From an uncultured Lactobacillus sp. (lineage in GTDB: Bacteria; Bacillota; Bacilli; Lactobacillales; Lactobacillaceae), in contig NZ_CALYQV010000019.1 of the NCBI RefSeq assembly GCF_945290125.1, positions 1 to 36,065 of the forward strand: a DNA stretch of 36,065 bases, written 5' to 3'. A model generated the notes under the pieces. It worked only from the letters and a program-made list of their open reading frames with translations, did no database searches and had not been told where the DNA came from. This document shows positions 16,315 through 24,757 of the stretch, in pieces; the stretch's first letter is position 1, and every line of letters starts with the position of its first letter. Position numbers and translations under genes: made by a program.

Positions 16315-16959
16315 ATGAAAAGAATATATATTGTGCGTCACGGTGAAACCTATATTAATCGTTATAACAAAATGCAGGGCTGGTGTGACACACCACTCAC
16401 AGAAAAAGGAATTGCGGGAGCCGAACAAGTGGGAAAAGTCTTGAAAGACATTCCTTTTGATATTGCCTTGTCAAGTGATCTTAAGAGAGCAAGTGATACT
16501 TGCGATATTATTATTAAGCACAACATTAATCATGATGAAATTCAGCACATTGCCACCCCATTTTTCCGTGAACATTTTTACGGCTATTTTGAAGGTATGG
16601 ATTCGGATGCTGCTTGGCAAATGATTAGCGGCCCACATGGTTACACCAGCCACGCAGAAATGCTTAAAAATGAATCTCTAAACACTGTTAAAGATTGGAT
16701 TAAAGAAGCTGACCCGTTTCATGACGCTGAGAATGCCCATGAATATTGGCAAAGACTAGATAAGGGTTTTAAATTAATCAGCCAGTTAGATGGCGCAGAA
16801 AACATCTTACTTGTTACTCATGGCTTTACCATCCACAGCATTGCTGACCGCTATGGTGATTTTGAAATTAAAAAGCGGCCTCGTAACGCTTCAATTACCA
16901 TAATGAATATGACGGATAAAGAAATGAAAATTGTTTCATATGACAAACTGAAACTGTAG
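16315..16959 (+). CDS. Histidine phosphatase family protein (phosphoglycerate mutase-like)
   Basis: A 214-residue protein of the histidine phosphatase superfamily, branch 1. The catalytic motif is IVRHGET with H9, the second histidine is H169 (LLVTHG), and the SSDLKRASDTC and REHFYGYFEG blocks provide Arg and the acid E86. Most such small proteins are phosphatases for sugar phosphates, nucleotides or related compounds rather than glycolytic mutases. GAGGAG lies just before the ATG. The gene follows the protease by 24 bases and precedes the methyltransferase by 28 bases in the same direction. Confidence 0.92.
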   Translation: MKRIYIVRHGETYINRYNKMQGWCDTPLTEKGIAGAEQVGKVLKDIPFDIALSSDLKRASDTCDIIIKHNINHDEIQHIATPFFREHFYGYFEGMDSDAAWQMISGPHGYTSHAEMLKNESLNTVKDWIKEADPFHDAENAHEYWQRLDKGFKLISQLDGAENILLVTHGFTIHSIADRYGDFEIKKRPRNASITIMNMTDKEMKIVSYDKLKL

Positions 16960-16987
16960 TATTTTCTTTAATTATAGGAGAAAATTT

Positions 16988-17842
16988 ATGCAATTAGAAA
17001 ATGAGCACTCAGAAATCACTGACAATTTAAACAACTGGAATGACCGTGCTGTTGTACATGCAAATGGTGGCTATGGCGATCTCACTCAGTTTGTTAAAGA
17101 TAAAAGTGCTGTTACTACAACTGTTAAGCGTGACTTCGCCGTACTCAAGCCATACTTATCTCATAATACGGTTAAAAACAAACGACTACTTCATCTGCAA
17201 TGCCACATTGGTGATGATACTCTTAGCTGGGCACGTCTAGGTGCTAAAGATGTATATGGCCTTGACTTTTCACCTGTAGCTTTAAAATATGCTCGCAAGC
17301 TAGCTAATGAGGCTAATACTCCAATCACCTATGTAGAAGGTGACGCGCGTTATGCCGCAAAAGCCTTACCCGAAAAAACGGGCAAATTTGATATAATTGT
17401 AACCAGTGCCGGTACGATTACCTGGCTACCTGAACTAAAGTCTTGGGCACAATCAATTGCGCAATTATTAGCGCCTGGGGGTATTTTTATGATTCGCGAT
17501 AATCATCCACTACTGTTTGCACTAGATAATGCTGGACTGGAAATTAAGTTAAATTACTTTAGTGGCACTGAAAATACCTACGAATCAGATGCTTCATATA
17601 CCTCAAATTCTACTGGGAAAATTAAACATCAAACTAATCATAATTGGGCGCATGATTTTGCAGAAATTATTAATACATTAATTAATGCTGGTTTGACCAT
17701 TAAAAATGTCGGAGAACACCAGGTTAGTGATTGGAAGTCTTTACCTTCGTTAGTCTATGATAAAGACCAAGAAGGCTGGATACAACCAACAAATTTACCG
17801 CAAGTGCCATTGACCTTTTCAGTAGTAGCACAAAAGCTTTAA
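16988..17842 (+). CDS. Class I SAM-dependent methyltransferase
   Basis: A 284-residue methyltransferase. Motif I is LLHLQCHIGDDTLSWARLGA (residues 67-86), with D93 as the likely ribose-binding acid (YGLDFS) and KFDIIVTSAGTITWL as motif IV. Motif I carries the CHIGDD variant of the G-x-G-x-G loop, common in this uncharacterised family. TAGGAG precedes the ATG, and a terminator follows. The substrate is not known; it is probably a small molecule. Confidence 0.9.
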   Translation: MQLENEHSEITDNLNNWNDRAVVHANGGYGDLTQFVKDKSAVTTTVKRDFAVLKPYLSHNTVKNKRLLHLQCHIGDDTLSWARLGAKDVYGLDFSPVALKYARKLANEANTPITYVEGDARYAAKALPEKTGKFDIIVTSAGTITWLPELKSWAQSIAQLLAPGGIFMIRDNHPLLFALDNAGLEIKLNYFSGTENTYESDASYTSNSTGKIKHQTNHNWAHDFAEIINTLINAGLTIKNVGEHQVSDWKSLPSLVYDKDQEGWIQPTNLPQVPLTFSVVAQKL

Positions 17843-17854
17843 TAACTTCTATTC

Positions 17855-17890
17855 AATACTTCAAAATTTTTTCGAAGTATTTTTAATTTT
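17855..17890 (+). terminator. Terminator after the methyltransferase gene
   Basis: ATACTTC (17856-17862) pairs with GAAGTAT (17874-17880), then TTTTAATTTT. Confidence 0.75.
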
Positions 17891-17896
17891 GCTTTT

Positions 17897-17952
17897 AAGT
17901 ATATATTTTTGCTATAAAAGCATTGATTTTTAATTTATAAAGATATATACTT
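17897..17952. promoter_or_regulatory. Inverted repeat flanking the GH1 promoter, candidate GntR operator
   Basis: AAGTATATAT (17897-17906) and ATATATACTT (17943-17952) are perfect 10-base inverted copies 36 bases apart. The second overlaps the -10 box. A GntR/HutC regulator encoded downstream of the operon is the obvious candidate binder. AT-richness lowers certainty. Confidence 0.4.
17923..17951 (+). promoter_or_regulatory. Promoter of the 6-phospho-beta-glycosidase operon
   Basis: TTGATT (-35, 17923-17928) is separated by 17 bases from TATACT (-10, 17946-17951). Transcription would start near 17958, just before the cre-like site. Confidence 0.6.
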
Positions 17953-17963
17953 TATTCGTAATT

Positions 17964-17977
17964 TGTAAACACTTACA
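17964..17977 (+). promoter_or_regulatory. cre-like site (CcpA operator)
   Basis: TGTAAACACTTACA matches the CcpA consensus TGWAANCGNTNWCA at all fixed positions except the central G, which is A. It lies a few bases after the predicted transcription start, where bound CcpA would block the polymerase. It agrees with catabolite repression of a beta-glucoside operon. Confidence 0.6.
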
Positions 17978-17995
17978 TAAAAGGAGTGCGATTGA

Positions 17996-19378
17996 ATGAA
18001 AGAACAAAGAAAGTTGCCAAAAAGCTTTTTTTGGGGGAATTCTGTTTCAAGTATGCAAACTGAAGGTGCTTGGAACGAAGATGGAAAAGGTTTATCAGTC
18101 TATGATATTCGCCAGCCTTCTGCCAACACGTCAGATTGGCATGTAGCAATCGATGAATACCATAGATACAAAGAAGACCTCGACATCATGAAAGAAATGA
18201 ATATGAATATGTATCGCATTCAAATTTCATGGTCACGAGTTTGTCCAGACGGAGATGGTGCATTTAATGAGAAGGGTATAGAATTTTATGATCATTTAAT
18301 TGACGCTATGCTGGAGCGAGGAATCGAGCCAATGGTTTGTCTCTATCATTTTGATATGCCGCTTAAATTAGCGCAAGCATACAATGGTTTTATTTCAAAA
18401 CACGTTGTTAATGCCTTTATCAGATTTGGCAAAAAAATGATTGATCATTTCTCTGATCGCGTTAAATACTGGATTGTATTCAATGAGCATAACTTATATT
18501 TCCAAGATGAAGTCTTCAATATTTCTGGATACCAAAGTGGCAATAAAAGTTTAACTGACATGTATACCATTTTTCATCATACAATGATGTGTCATATAAA
18601 GTTAGCCAACTACATTCATGAAAACTATACTAATGTCAAGATTGGCGGGATGTTAGCCTACCAACAAATTTATCCACAAACCAGCAAGCCCGAAGACGTT
18701 TGGGCTGCCAAACAAGTGCAGGAATTTTTGAATTTTAATATTTATGATGCTGATACAGGTCGGGGGTATGCCCCAGAAGTCCTACAATATGCTAAAAACA
18801 ATGACATTGATATGGACATAACTGAAGAAGACATAGCAGATATGAAAAAGGCACAAGCTGATTTTCTGGCTTTTTCTTATTATTCTTCTTGGGTATTATC
18901 AAGTGATCATATTCAAAAAGGCGAAGCACCTAACCGCTACTTATTACAAGGTGGTGTACCGGCAAAATACGTTAAGGCAAATGAATGGGGCTGGGCAATC
19001 GACCCCCTTGGCTTTAGAAATGCGATCACTACTATGTATAATCACTACCATATCCCGATTTTTCCTATTGAAAATGGCATTGGCCTCAGAGAAAAGTGGG
19101 ACGGGCAACACATGATTCAGGATGACCAACGAATCAACTATCACCAAGAGCACATCAAGGCTATGAAAGATGCAATTTTTATAGATGGCGCTCAAGTTTT
19201 AGGGTATTTAGGCTGGGGTTTAATAGATATTCCCAGCTCTCAGGGCGATATAGAAAAGCGCTACGGAGCGGTTTACGTCAATAGATCAAATCATGATTTA
19301 AAAGATTTAAAAAGAGTACCCAAAAAATCATTTTATTGGTTCCAAAAAACATTTAAAAATAATGGAGATGAATTATAA
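17996..19378 (+). CDS. 6-phospho-beta-glycosidase, glycoside hydrolase family 1
   Basis: A 460-residue GH1 enzyme. The catalytic nucleophile is E359 (PIENGIG) and the acid/base is E164 in FNEHN; most family members have NEP or NEI, so His after the Glu is a departure. The phosphate-binding signature S-x6-K-x-Y is present as S414, K421 and Y423 (SSQGDIEKRY), which marks enzymes acting on 6-phosphorylated substrates delivered by a PTS. The AAGGAG site precedes the ATG. The stop shares one base with the start of the EIIC gene, so the pair is coupled. Probable substrate is a 6-phospho-beta-glucoside such as cellobiose-6-phosphate, but beta-galactosides or aryl glucosides are not excluded. Confidence 0.93.
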   Translation: MKEQRKLPKSFFWGNSVSSMQTEGAWNEDGKGLSVYDIRQPSANTSDWHVAIDEYHRYKEDLDIMKEMNMNMYRIQISWSRVCPDGDGAFNEKGIEFYDHLIDAMLERGIEPMVCLYHFDMPLKLAQAYNGFISKHVVNAFIRFGKKMIDHFSDRVKYWIVFNEHNLYFQDEVFNISGYQSGNKSLTDMYTIFHHTMMCHIKLANYIHENYTNVKIGGMLAYQQIYPQTSKPEDVWAAKQVQEFLNFNIYDADTGRGYAPEVLQYAKNNDIDMDITEEDIADMKKAQADFLAFSYYSSWVLSSDHIQKGEAPNRYLLQGGVPAKYVKANEWGWAIDPLGFRNAITTMYNHYHIPIFPIENGIGLREKWDGQHMIQDDQRINYHQEHIKAMKDAIFIDGAQVLGYLGWGLIDIPSSQGDIEKRYGAVYVNRSNHDLKDLKRVPKKSFYWFQKTFKNNGDEL

Positions 19379-20805
19379 TGGCTAAGCAAGAAAAATCAGG
19401 TTTCAGTGCCTTTATTAACAAAAAGATATTGCCTCCAATAATGAAATTCGTTAACACTAAAGCAATAGTTGCCTTACAAAATGGTATGGTCTATTCACTA
19501 CCGTTTATCATTATCGGGTCAATATTTTTAATTCTCGGCAATATTCCAATCCCTGCAGTTGCTAATGCAATTAATGCATCAGGCTGGGGTGCTTTCTTTG
19601 CTCAGGCAAATAACACTACTTTTCAGTTGATGGGTTTATGGGCAGCTATTGGTATAGCTTATGTCTACGTTAAAAACGAAAAGTTTGAACCTTTAGCACC
19701 TGCCTTAACTTCTGCAGCTGTATTTATCATGTTACAGAATTTAAGTATAGATAATCCCCTCAAAGCTGCTTTGGCTGGCGGAATTACTAACGGCAATGCC
19801 ACAGTCATGACTGGTAAGGCTGTGACTGAAAATATTGATAAATTACCACATGCTTTACAAGCATTTTTACAGTCACCGGTTACTGGCGTTATTAATACCA
19901 AATGGCTCGGTGGTGACGGCATGATTGCCGCTATCATTATCGGATTACTTGTTGGCTGGATTTACAGCAAAATTATGAAAGCCGGCTGGACTATTAAGAT
20001 GCCCGAATCTGTCCCACCCGCAGTATCCAATCAGTTTACTGCAATGATTCCAGCCGGAATTATTCTCACCGGAGCAATGTTAATTTTCGCTGGCTTTAGT
20101 TCATTTGCACATACTGACTTTTTAAATTGGATTTACAACACATTACAAATCCCACTACAAGGAATATCAGATTCATTCGGTGGAGCACTAGCAATCGGAT
20201 TTTTAGTTCCTTTCTTCTGGTTCTTTGGAGTTCATGGTGGCTTGATCATGGGTTCTTTAGTTGCACCAATGCTACAAGCCAATACTGCTGACAACGCTCG
20301 ACTATTTGCGGCAGGCAAATTAACATTTGCTAATGGTGCTCATATTGTTACTAATGAGTTTTATAACAACTTCATTAATTTGACCGGTTCAGGAATAACA
20401 ATTGGCTTGATCGTATTCTGTTTAGTAGCAGCACGATCAGAACAACTAAAATCAATTGGTAAACTGGAACTAGTTCCTGGTATTTTTAACATTAATGAAC
20501 CATTTTTGTTTGGTATACCTATCGTGATGAATCCTATGCTGGCAGTGCCATTTTTCTTAACGCCAGTAATAGTGGCAGCTTCAACATATTTCGTAATCAA
20601 ACTGGGAATCGTACCTCCTCTTAACGGAGTAGCGGCATCGTGGACCACGCCGGCAGTTATATCCGGATTTTTAATAGGCGGGTGGAAGATGGCTATTTGG
20701 CAGGCCTGCACATTATTAATTTCGACAGCCGTCTATTGGCCGTTCGCTAAGAAGTACGATAAAATGTTATTAATGCGAGAACAAGAACAAGTAACAAATA
20801 AATAA
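19378..20805 (+). CDS. PTS lactose/cellobiose family, EIIC component
   Basis: A 475-residue polytopic permease of the CelB type, with about ten hydrophobic segments. Family features are ALQNGMVYSLPFIIIGSIFLI near the N-terminus (in two helices), FFWFFGVHGG, NIGxx-like FNINEPFLFGIPIVMNP and the late GWKMAIWQACTLL. It is EIIC only; no EIIA or EIIB gene is adjacent, so it must use soluble components encoded elsewhere. It overlaps the glycosidase stop by one base (TAATG). A terminator follows before the GntR gene. Confidence 0.94.
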   Translation: MAKQEKSGFSAFINKKILPPIMKFVNTKAIVALQNGMVYSLPFIIIGSIFLILGNIPIPAVANAINASGWGAFFAQANNTTFQLMGLWAAIGIAYVYVKNEKFEPLAPALTSAAVFIMLQNLSIDNPLKAALAGGITNGNATVMTGKAVTENIDKLPHALQAFLQSPVTGVINTKWLGGDGMIAAIIIGLLVGWIYSKIMKAGWTIKMPESVPPAVSNQFTAMIPAGIILTGAMLIFAGFSSFAHTDFLNWIYNTLQIPLQGISDSFGGALAIGFLVPFFWFFGVHGGLIMGSLVAPMLQANTADNARLFAAGKLTFANGAHIVTNEFYNNFINLTGSGITIGLIVFCLVAARSEQLKSIGKLELVPGIFNINEPFLFGIPIVMNPMLAVPFFLTPVIVAASTYFVIKLGIVPPLNGVAASWTTPAVISGFLIGGWKMAIWQACTLLISTAVYWPFAKKYDKMLLMREQEQVTNK

Positions 20806-20807
20806 GT

Positions 20808-20856
20808 AAAAAGATGTCACAAATAATGCTAAACTTAAATGTGACATCTTTTTTAT
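20808..20856 (+). terminator. Terminator after the EIIC gene
   Basis: AAAAAGATGTCACA (20808-20821) pairs with TGTGACATCTTTTT (20840-20853), a 14-bp perfect stem with an 18-base loop and T-run. Confidence 0.85.
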
Positions 20857-20899
20857 AATAAAAATCAAAAAATTTTAGCAGAATAGTGGTGATTAAAGG

Positions 20900-21622
20900 A
20901 TGGCAAAGGCAAAATATTTAACAGTTGTTCAAACCATTGTTAGTAGAATTAAAGCTGGCACCTATCAAGCTGGGGATTTATTACCTAATCAACAAACTTT
21001 AGCTAATGAATTAGGAGTTAGTCGATTAACCGTCAAAAAAGCTTTAGACGGCTTGGAGAGAAAAGGGATAATTTATAAGCAGTCTGGTTTAGGCACTTTT
21101 GTATCGAGTGATATCCCTATTCGCAGCAAAATTGATTCCCCGGCCAACGTGTTTACCGGCTTAATGGAATTGATGAAAGCAGATAATATAAAAAGTAAAA
21201 TTATTAAGTTCTCTGTTGGTTTTCCTAATAAACAAATTCAAAAAAACCTTAGTTTAACTAGCTCTGAACCGGTTTATAATATCATTCGCCTAAGACTTGT
21301 AGATGATAATCCTCTTGTCATTGAGCATACTTATATGCCCGTCAATTTAGTTCCCAACTTAAATACTGATATTTTGCATTCATCCATATATAACTACATC
21401 CACCAAAAATTAAAGCTAAAATTTGGTCATGCGTATCGCAAAATCAAAGCTACTAAGTCTGATGAATATGATCAGAAATATCTGGCAGCTAAGAAAGATG
21501 ACCCTATGCTTGAACTGGAACAAATTGTCTGGTTAACTAATGGCAAACCTATTGAATATTCGATTAGTCGCAACCGATACGATCAACGAGATTATACGAT
21601 TATTGAAAATACCAGGTTTTAA
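20900..21622 (+). CDS. GntR family regulator, HutC subfamily (UTRA domain)
   Basis: A 240-residue regulator. The N-terminal winged helix carries QTIVSRIKAGTYQAGDLLPN and ELGVSRLTVKKALDGLERKG, then GTFV, the usual end of the DNA-binding domain. Residues about 85-235 form a UTRA ligand domain (IIRLRLVDDNPLVIEHTYMP, then PIEYSISRNRYD). Such regulators near beta-glucoside PTS genes are commonly repressors relieved by the phosphorylated sugar. It follows the EIIC gene by 94 bases and a terminator, so it is probably expressed from its own promoter. The inverted repeat in front of the glycosidase is a candidate target. Confidence 0.92.
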   Translation: MAKAKYLTVVQTIVSRIKAGTYQAGDLLPNQQTLANELGVSRLTVKKALDGLERKGIIYKQSGLGTFVSSDIPIRSKIDSPANVFTGLMELMKADNIKSKIIKFSVGFPNKQIQKNLSLTSSEPVYNIIRLRLVDDNPLVIEHTYMPVNLVPNLNTDILHSSIYNYIHQKLKLKFGHAYRKIKATKSDEYDQKYLAAKKDDPMLELEQIVWLTNGKPIEYSISRNRYDQRDYTIIENTRF

Positions 21623-21664
21623 GTCTGAATTACTAATTTCCATAGGGTTAATATTTTAAAAACG

Positions 21665-21700
21665 AAAAGGTTCACATCAGTGAGCCTTTTATTATTTTTT
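21665..21700. terminator. Convergent terminator between the GntR gene and livJ
   Basis: AAAAGGTTCAC (21665-21675) pairs with GTGAGCCTTTT (21680-21690) with one G-U pair; ATTATTTTTT follows. The reverse strand also ends in a T-rich tract, so it can serve both genes. Confidence 0.75.
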
Positions 21701-21707
21701 AACAAAA

Positions 21708-22910
21708 TTATTCAGTTTTAAAAGTTTTTCCTACTTTACCATTGACTAATTCCTCTACTGCCAGTGGCTTTTCAGGATTATGATTTTTATCAACATTAAT
21801 TTTGCCAGTTACACCAGTAAAGTTTTGGATATTGCTTAACCCTTTAGCAATTTTTGCAGAATCATCAGATTTTTCATTTTCGATTGCTTCTTTAATCATA
21901 TATACAGCATCATAAGCTAACGCTGAAAAGGTTGGTGCTTCTTCGTGGTAACGCTTCTTAAAATTCTGCATAAATTTAGAAGCTGTGGGATCTTTAGCAG
22001 TTACTTGAGTTGAAAATGGTGTTGTGTAGTAGATTCTGCTTGCATTTTTAGCTCCAGCTATCTGGGCCAGTTTCGGATCAGCCATGCCATCACTGCCAAT
22101 AATTGGCACTTTAATACCAATTTGACGTGCTTGCTTAATTATTAAACCAACTTCAGTGTAATAACCAGGAACGTAAATGGCATCAACCTTCTTTGCTTTA
22201 AACGAAGTTAAAACAGCGTTAAAGTCCTTGTCTCCTTCTGAAAAAGTTTGACTATCAACAATTTTACCTTTATATGCTTTCTTAAACGCTTTAGCCAGAC
22301 CATTGCCGTAATCACTTGAGTTATCAGTGTAAACGGCTACTCTTTTTGCCTTAATGTTATTCATTACAAACTTGGCAGCACTGCTACCTTGAAAGTTATT
22401 TTGGTAGCATGCTCTAAAAACAAATGGCTGTACTTTGCCATTCTTTTGTAAAGTGTAATTCGGATCCGTCGCTGAAGGACTGACACTTGGCACTTTTGCT
22501 TTAGTAATATTAGGTATTTCGGCTGTACCCACATTGGTAGTGGCGGGGCCCACTATTGCCGCAACTTTATCTTTATTAGTTAATTGGGCTGCAACAGAAG
22601 CAGACGTGGCAATTGCTGTTTTATTATCATGCACAATGAGCTTAATTTTCTTCTTTTGACCGTTAACGTCAATGCCGCCTTTTTTATTAATTTCACTAAC
22701 GGCTAGTTCAATTCCCTGCTTTTGAGCATTGCCATAACCAGCAGCAGCTCCAGACAATTCCATGTTAACGCCAATCTTGACAGTTTTATTATCCTGTTTA
22801 GTACCAGTACTGCCACTACTTTTTGCTACAGTACAGCCTGCCAGCATGAAAGCTGCAACACCAGTAACAACAACACTCATTACTTTTTTAATGCCACTAA
22901 TATTATCCAT
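21708..22910 (-). CDS. livJ: Branched-chain amino acid ABC transporter, substrate-binding lipoprotein (copy 1)
   Basis: A 400-residue lipoprotein. The lipobox is MLAGC with C26 as the lipidated residue. The mature part is a LivJ-type binding protein (VKIGVNMELSGAAAGYGNAQ; VAAIVGPATTNVGT; SPSATDPNYT; FVFRACYQNNFQG). It lies downstream of the livF gene but has its own leader and promoter region, so it is expressed separately from the importer operon. Its paralogue at 26627-27829 has the same length and is highly similar. AAAGGA lies about 9 bases before the ATG. Ligand is probably leucine, isoleucine or valine; two copies suggest different preferences or affinities. Confidence 0.93.
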   Translation of the reverse strand: MDNISGIKKVMSVVVTGVAAFMLAGCTVAKSSGSTGTKQDNKTVKIGVNMELSGAAAGYGNAQKQGIELAVSEINKKGGIDVNGQKKKIKLIVHDNKTAIATSASVAAQLTNKDKVAAIVGPATTNVGTAEIPNITKAKVPSVSPSATDPNYTLQKNGKVQPFVFRACYQNNFQGSSAAKFVMNNIKAKRVAVYTDNSSDYGNGLAKAFKKAYKGKIVDSQTFSEGDKDFNAVLTSFKAKKVDAIYVPGYYTEVGLIIKQARQIGIKVPIIGSDGMADPKLAQIAGAKNASRIYYTTPFSTQVTAKDPTASKFMQNFKKRYHEEAPTFSALAYDAVYMIKEAIENEKSDDSAKIAKGLSNIQNFTGVTGKINVDKNHNPEKPLAVEELVNGKVGKTFKTE

Positions 22911-22952
22911 CTTTTAGTTCCTTTACTCTCTAAAATTAATTAAAATGCCAAC

Positions 22953-23076
22953 AAAAAAGCCTCATTCAATTCAATGAACGAGGCTCAAATTATTAATTAG
23001 TTAAACCCCAATCATTGACACGCAAACTAGGGCTTAACTGCTTTTAAATTACATAATGTAATTCATACACGTTAAG
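22953..23076 (-). ncRNA. Transcription attenuator in the livJ (copy 1) leader
   Basis: On the minus strand the RNA after the leader ORF holds these segments. Segment 1 is CTTAAC (23071-23076, at the leader stop). Segment 2 is GTTAAGCCCTAG (23027-23038). Segment 3 is CAATGATTGGGGTTTAAC (23000-23017). A terminator hairpin (22958-22985) follows, AGCCTCGTTCA with TGAATGAGGCT, then TTTTTTG. Pairings 1:2 and 2:3 exclude each other. Segment 3 (CAATGATTGGGG) also pairs with the terminator 5' arm (CCTCGTTCATTG) at 11 of 12 positions. A small palindrome (23047-23063) lies between 1 and 2. A stalled leader ribosome would favour 1:2, freeing 3 to block the terminator. Confidence 0.72.
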
Positions 23077-23161
23077 TCCTGCACTCCAACAACAAGGCAA
23101 CTAAATTCTGAGTTTGAAAGATATTAATATTATTTTGTTTGTTTAAAGATTTCATTGTCAT
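23072..23161 (-). CDS. Leader peptide of livJ copy 1 (29 residues, Leu/Val-rich end)
   Basis: MTMKSLNKQNNINIFQTQNL is followed by VALLLECRT. A strong GAGGAGGT site (23169-23176) lies 7 bases upstream of the ATG, so it is almost certainly translated. The control region is Leu-Val-Ala-Leu-Leu-Leu (codons TTA GTT GCC TTG TTG TTG), just before the stop. It has the same length and the same end pattern (QNL-V/I-ALLL-x-x-RT) as the leader of copy 2. Charged leucyl- or valyl-tRNA shortage would stall the ribosome there. Confidence 0.8.
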   Translation of the reverse strand: MTMKSLNKQNNINIFQTQNLVALLLECRT

Positions 23162-23217
23162 CAAAATTACCTCCTCAGAATTCTATGTAAACTTTAAGTG
23201 CTTGAATATGTGACTTT

Positions 23218-23246
23218 ATAATGAATTACTCTCACAGTCACTACAA
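23218..23246 (-). promoter_or_regulatory. Possible promoter of livJ copy 1
   Basis: On the minus strand TTGTAG (23241-23246), 17 bases, then CATTAT (23218-23223). Both boxes are imperfect, so this is a weak call; it would put the start near 23211, about 35 bases before the leader ribosome binding site. Confidence 0.35.
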
Positions 23247-23261
23247 CAGCTTTATTATGTA

Positions 23262-23972
23262 CTAACCGCCAAAGTATACTTTCTGCACCTCTGGGTTAGC
23301 TAATAGTTCCTGACCGGTACCACTTAGTTGCACTACACCGGTAGCCAATACATAACCCCGATCTGCAATTGATAATGCCTGTTTAGCATTTTGTTCAATT
23401 AACAAAATAGTCGTACCTTTTTCGTTTAGTTCTTTAATAATTTTAAAAATTTCTTGAATATACAAGGGTGATAACCCCATTGAAGGCTCATCAAGTAGTA
23501 ACAATTTAGGCTTAGCCATTAAGGCACGTCCCATTGCCAACATTTGCTGTTCACCACCGGATAAAGTGGCAGCATCCTGACTACGTCTTTTTTGCAAAAT
23601 TGGGAAACGCTCAAAAATCTCTTTATACGTCTTAGAAACTTCGTCATGATTTTTTTGTAAAAATGCACCCATTTGCAGGTTTTCCATTACAGTCATGCCA
23701 GCAAAGATATGCCGACCCTCAGCTACTTGTGAAATACCCGCACTCACAATTTGCGGTGCACTTTTATGATCTATTTCTTTTCCAAGATAAAAAATTTGAC
23801 CGCTTTTAGGTTTAAGTAAGCCAGAAATAGTTTTAACAATAGTTGATTTGCCAGCACCATTTGCACCAATCAGGGTTACAATTTCTCCCTGGTTAATTTC
23901 AAAACTGACATTCTTGACAGCCTGAATAACACCATAATTTACAGACAGGTCACGAACTTCTAACATTGCCAT
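23262..23972 (-). CDS. livF: Branched-chain amino acid ABC transporter, ATP-binding protein LivF
   Basis: A 236-residue ABC ATPase of the LivF type. Walker A is GANGAGKST, the signature is LSGGEQQ, and Walker B is LLLLDEPSMGL, followed by the switch histidine replaced by Gln in LLIEQNA, a normal feature of LivF. The start overlaps closely with the livG stop (TAGATG). It is the last gene of the importer operon. The N-terminal LEVRDLSVNYGVIQAVKNVS and EGRHIFAGMTVMENLQMG blocks are typical. Confidence 0.96.
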   Translation of the reverse strand: MAMLEVRDLSVNYGVIQAVKNVSFEINQGEIVTLIGANGAGKSTIVKTISGLLKPKSGQIFYLGKEIDHKSAPQIVSAGISQVAEGRHIFAGMTVMENLQMGAFLQKNHDEVSKTYKEIFERFPILQKRRSQDAATLSGGEQQMLAMGRALMAKPKLLLLDEPSMGLSPLYIQEIFKIIKELNEKGTTILLIEQNAKQALSIADRGYVLATGVVQLSGTGQELLANPEVQKVYFGG

Positions 23973-24755
23973 CTAGTCATCACCCTCTCCTAGATATGCT
24001 TCTATAACTTTAGGATTTGCTTTGATTTCTTCAGGTGATCCAGTAGCCAGTATTTCACCTTGATCAAGTACGTAGATCCTTTCAGCCAAGTTCATGACTA
24101 AAGACATATCGTGTTCAATTAGCAAAACCGTGATTTGGAATTCTTTTTGAATATACTTAATAAGGTTAGTCAAATCTGCCGTTTCCTCAGGGTTCATTCC
24201 CGCCGCAGGTTCATCCAAAAAAAGAATCTGCGGATGTGTTGCTAATGCCCGAACTACCTCTAAACGTCTTTGCGTTCCATAGGGCAAGTTTTTGGCTAGA
24301 GTTTGCTCATTCTCTGTCAAATCAAAAATTGCCAGTAATTTTTGTGCAGCTGCCCTCATTTCCTTTTCAGTTTTATAGAAACTTGGTAAGCGAAAAACCG
24401 TTGTTAAAAAGTTTTCCTTATATTCATTTGTCATTGCAGTTAAAACATTATCCATTACTGTTAAGTCTTTAAATAAGCGAATATTTTGAAATGTACGGGA
24501 CAAGCCTAAATCTGCAATTTGAACTGCACTTTTATGAGTTAAATCATAATTTTTATCATCAACTTGTAAATTAATCTTTCCGCTAGTAACTTGCACCATG
24601 CCGGTTAGCAAGTTGAACAAGGTAGTTTTACCAGCACCATTAGGTCCAATCAAGGCAACTAGCTCGTGCTTATCAAGATGAAGTGAAACATCATTAACAG
24701 CAGTCAACCCACCAAATTTTCGCACTACATGGTCAACATCTAATAAGTGTGGCAT
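23973..24755 (-). CDS. livG: Branched-chain amino acid ABC transporter, ATP-binding protein LivG
   Basis: A 260-residue ABC ATPase of the LivG type. Walker A is GPNGAGKTT, and RTFQNIRLFKDLTVMDNVL is the family Q-loop region. The signature is degenerate (LPYGTQRRLEV), usual in LivG, and Walker B is ILFLDEPAAGMNPEE with switch His in LIEHDMSLVM. The C-terminal GSPEEIKANPKVIEAYLGE is typical. It pairs with LivF as the ATPase heterodimer. It starts 2 bases after livM. Confidence 0.96.
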   Translation of the reverse strand: MPHLLDVDHVVRKFGGLTAVNDVSLHLDKHELVALIGPNGAGKTTLFNLLTGMVQVTSGKINLQVDDKNYDLTHKSAVQIADLGLSRTFQNIRLFKDLTVMDNVLTAMTNEYKENFLTTVFRLPSFYKTEKEMRAAAQKLLAIFDLTENEQTLAKNLPYGTQRRLEVVRALATHPQILFLDEPAAGMNPEETADLTNLIKYIQKEFQITVLLIEHDMSLVMNLAERIYVLDQGEILATGSPEEIKANPKVIEAYLGEGDD

Positions 24756-24757
24756 AT

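Noticed and set aside
22953..23161. T-box riboswitch upstream of livJ
   Set aside because: No AGGGTGGNACCGCG-like T-box sequence is present in either leader; a translated ORF with control codons explains the region better.
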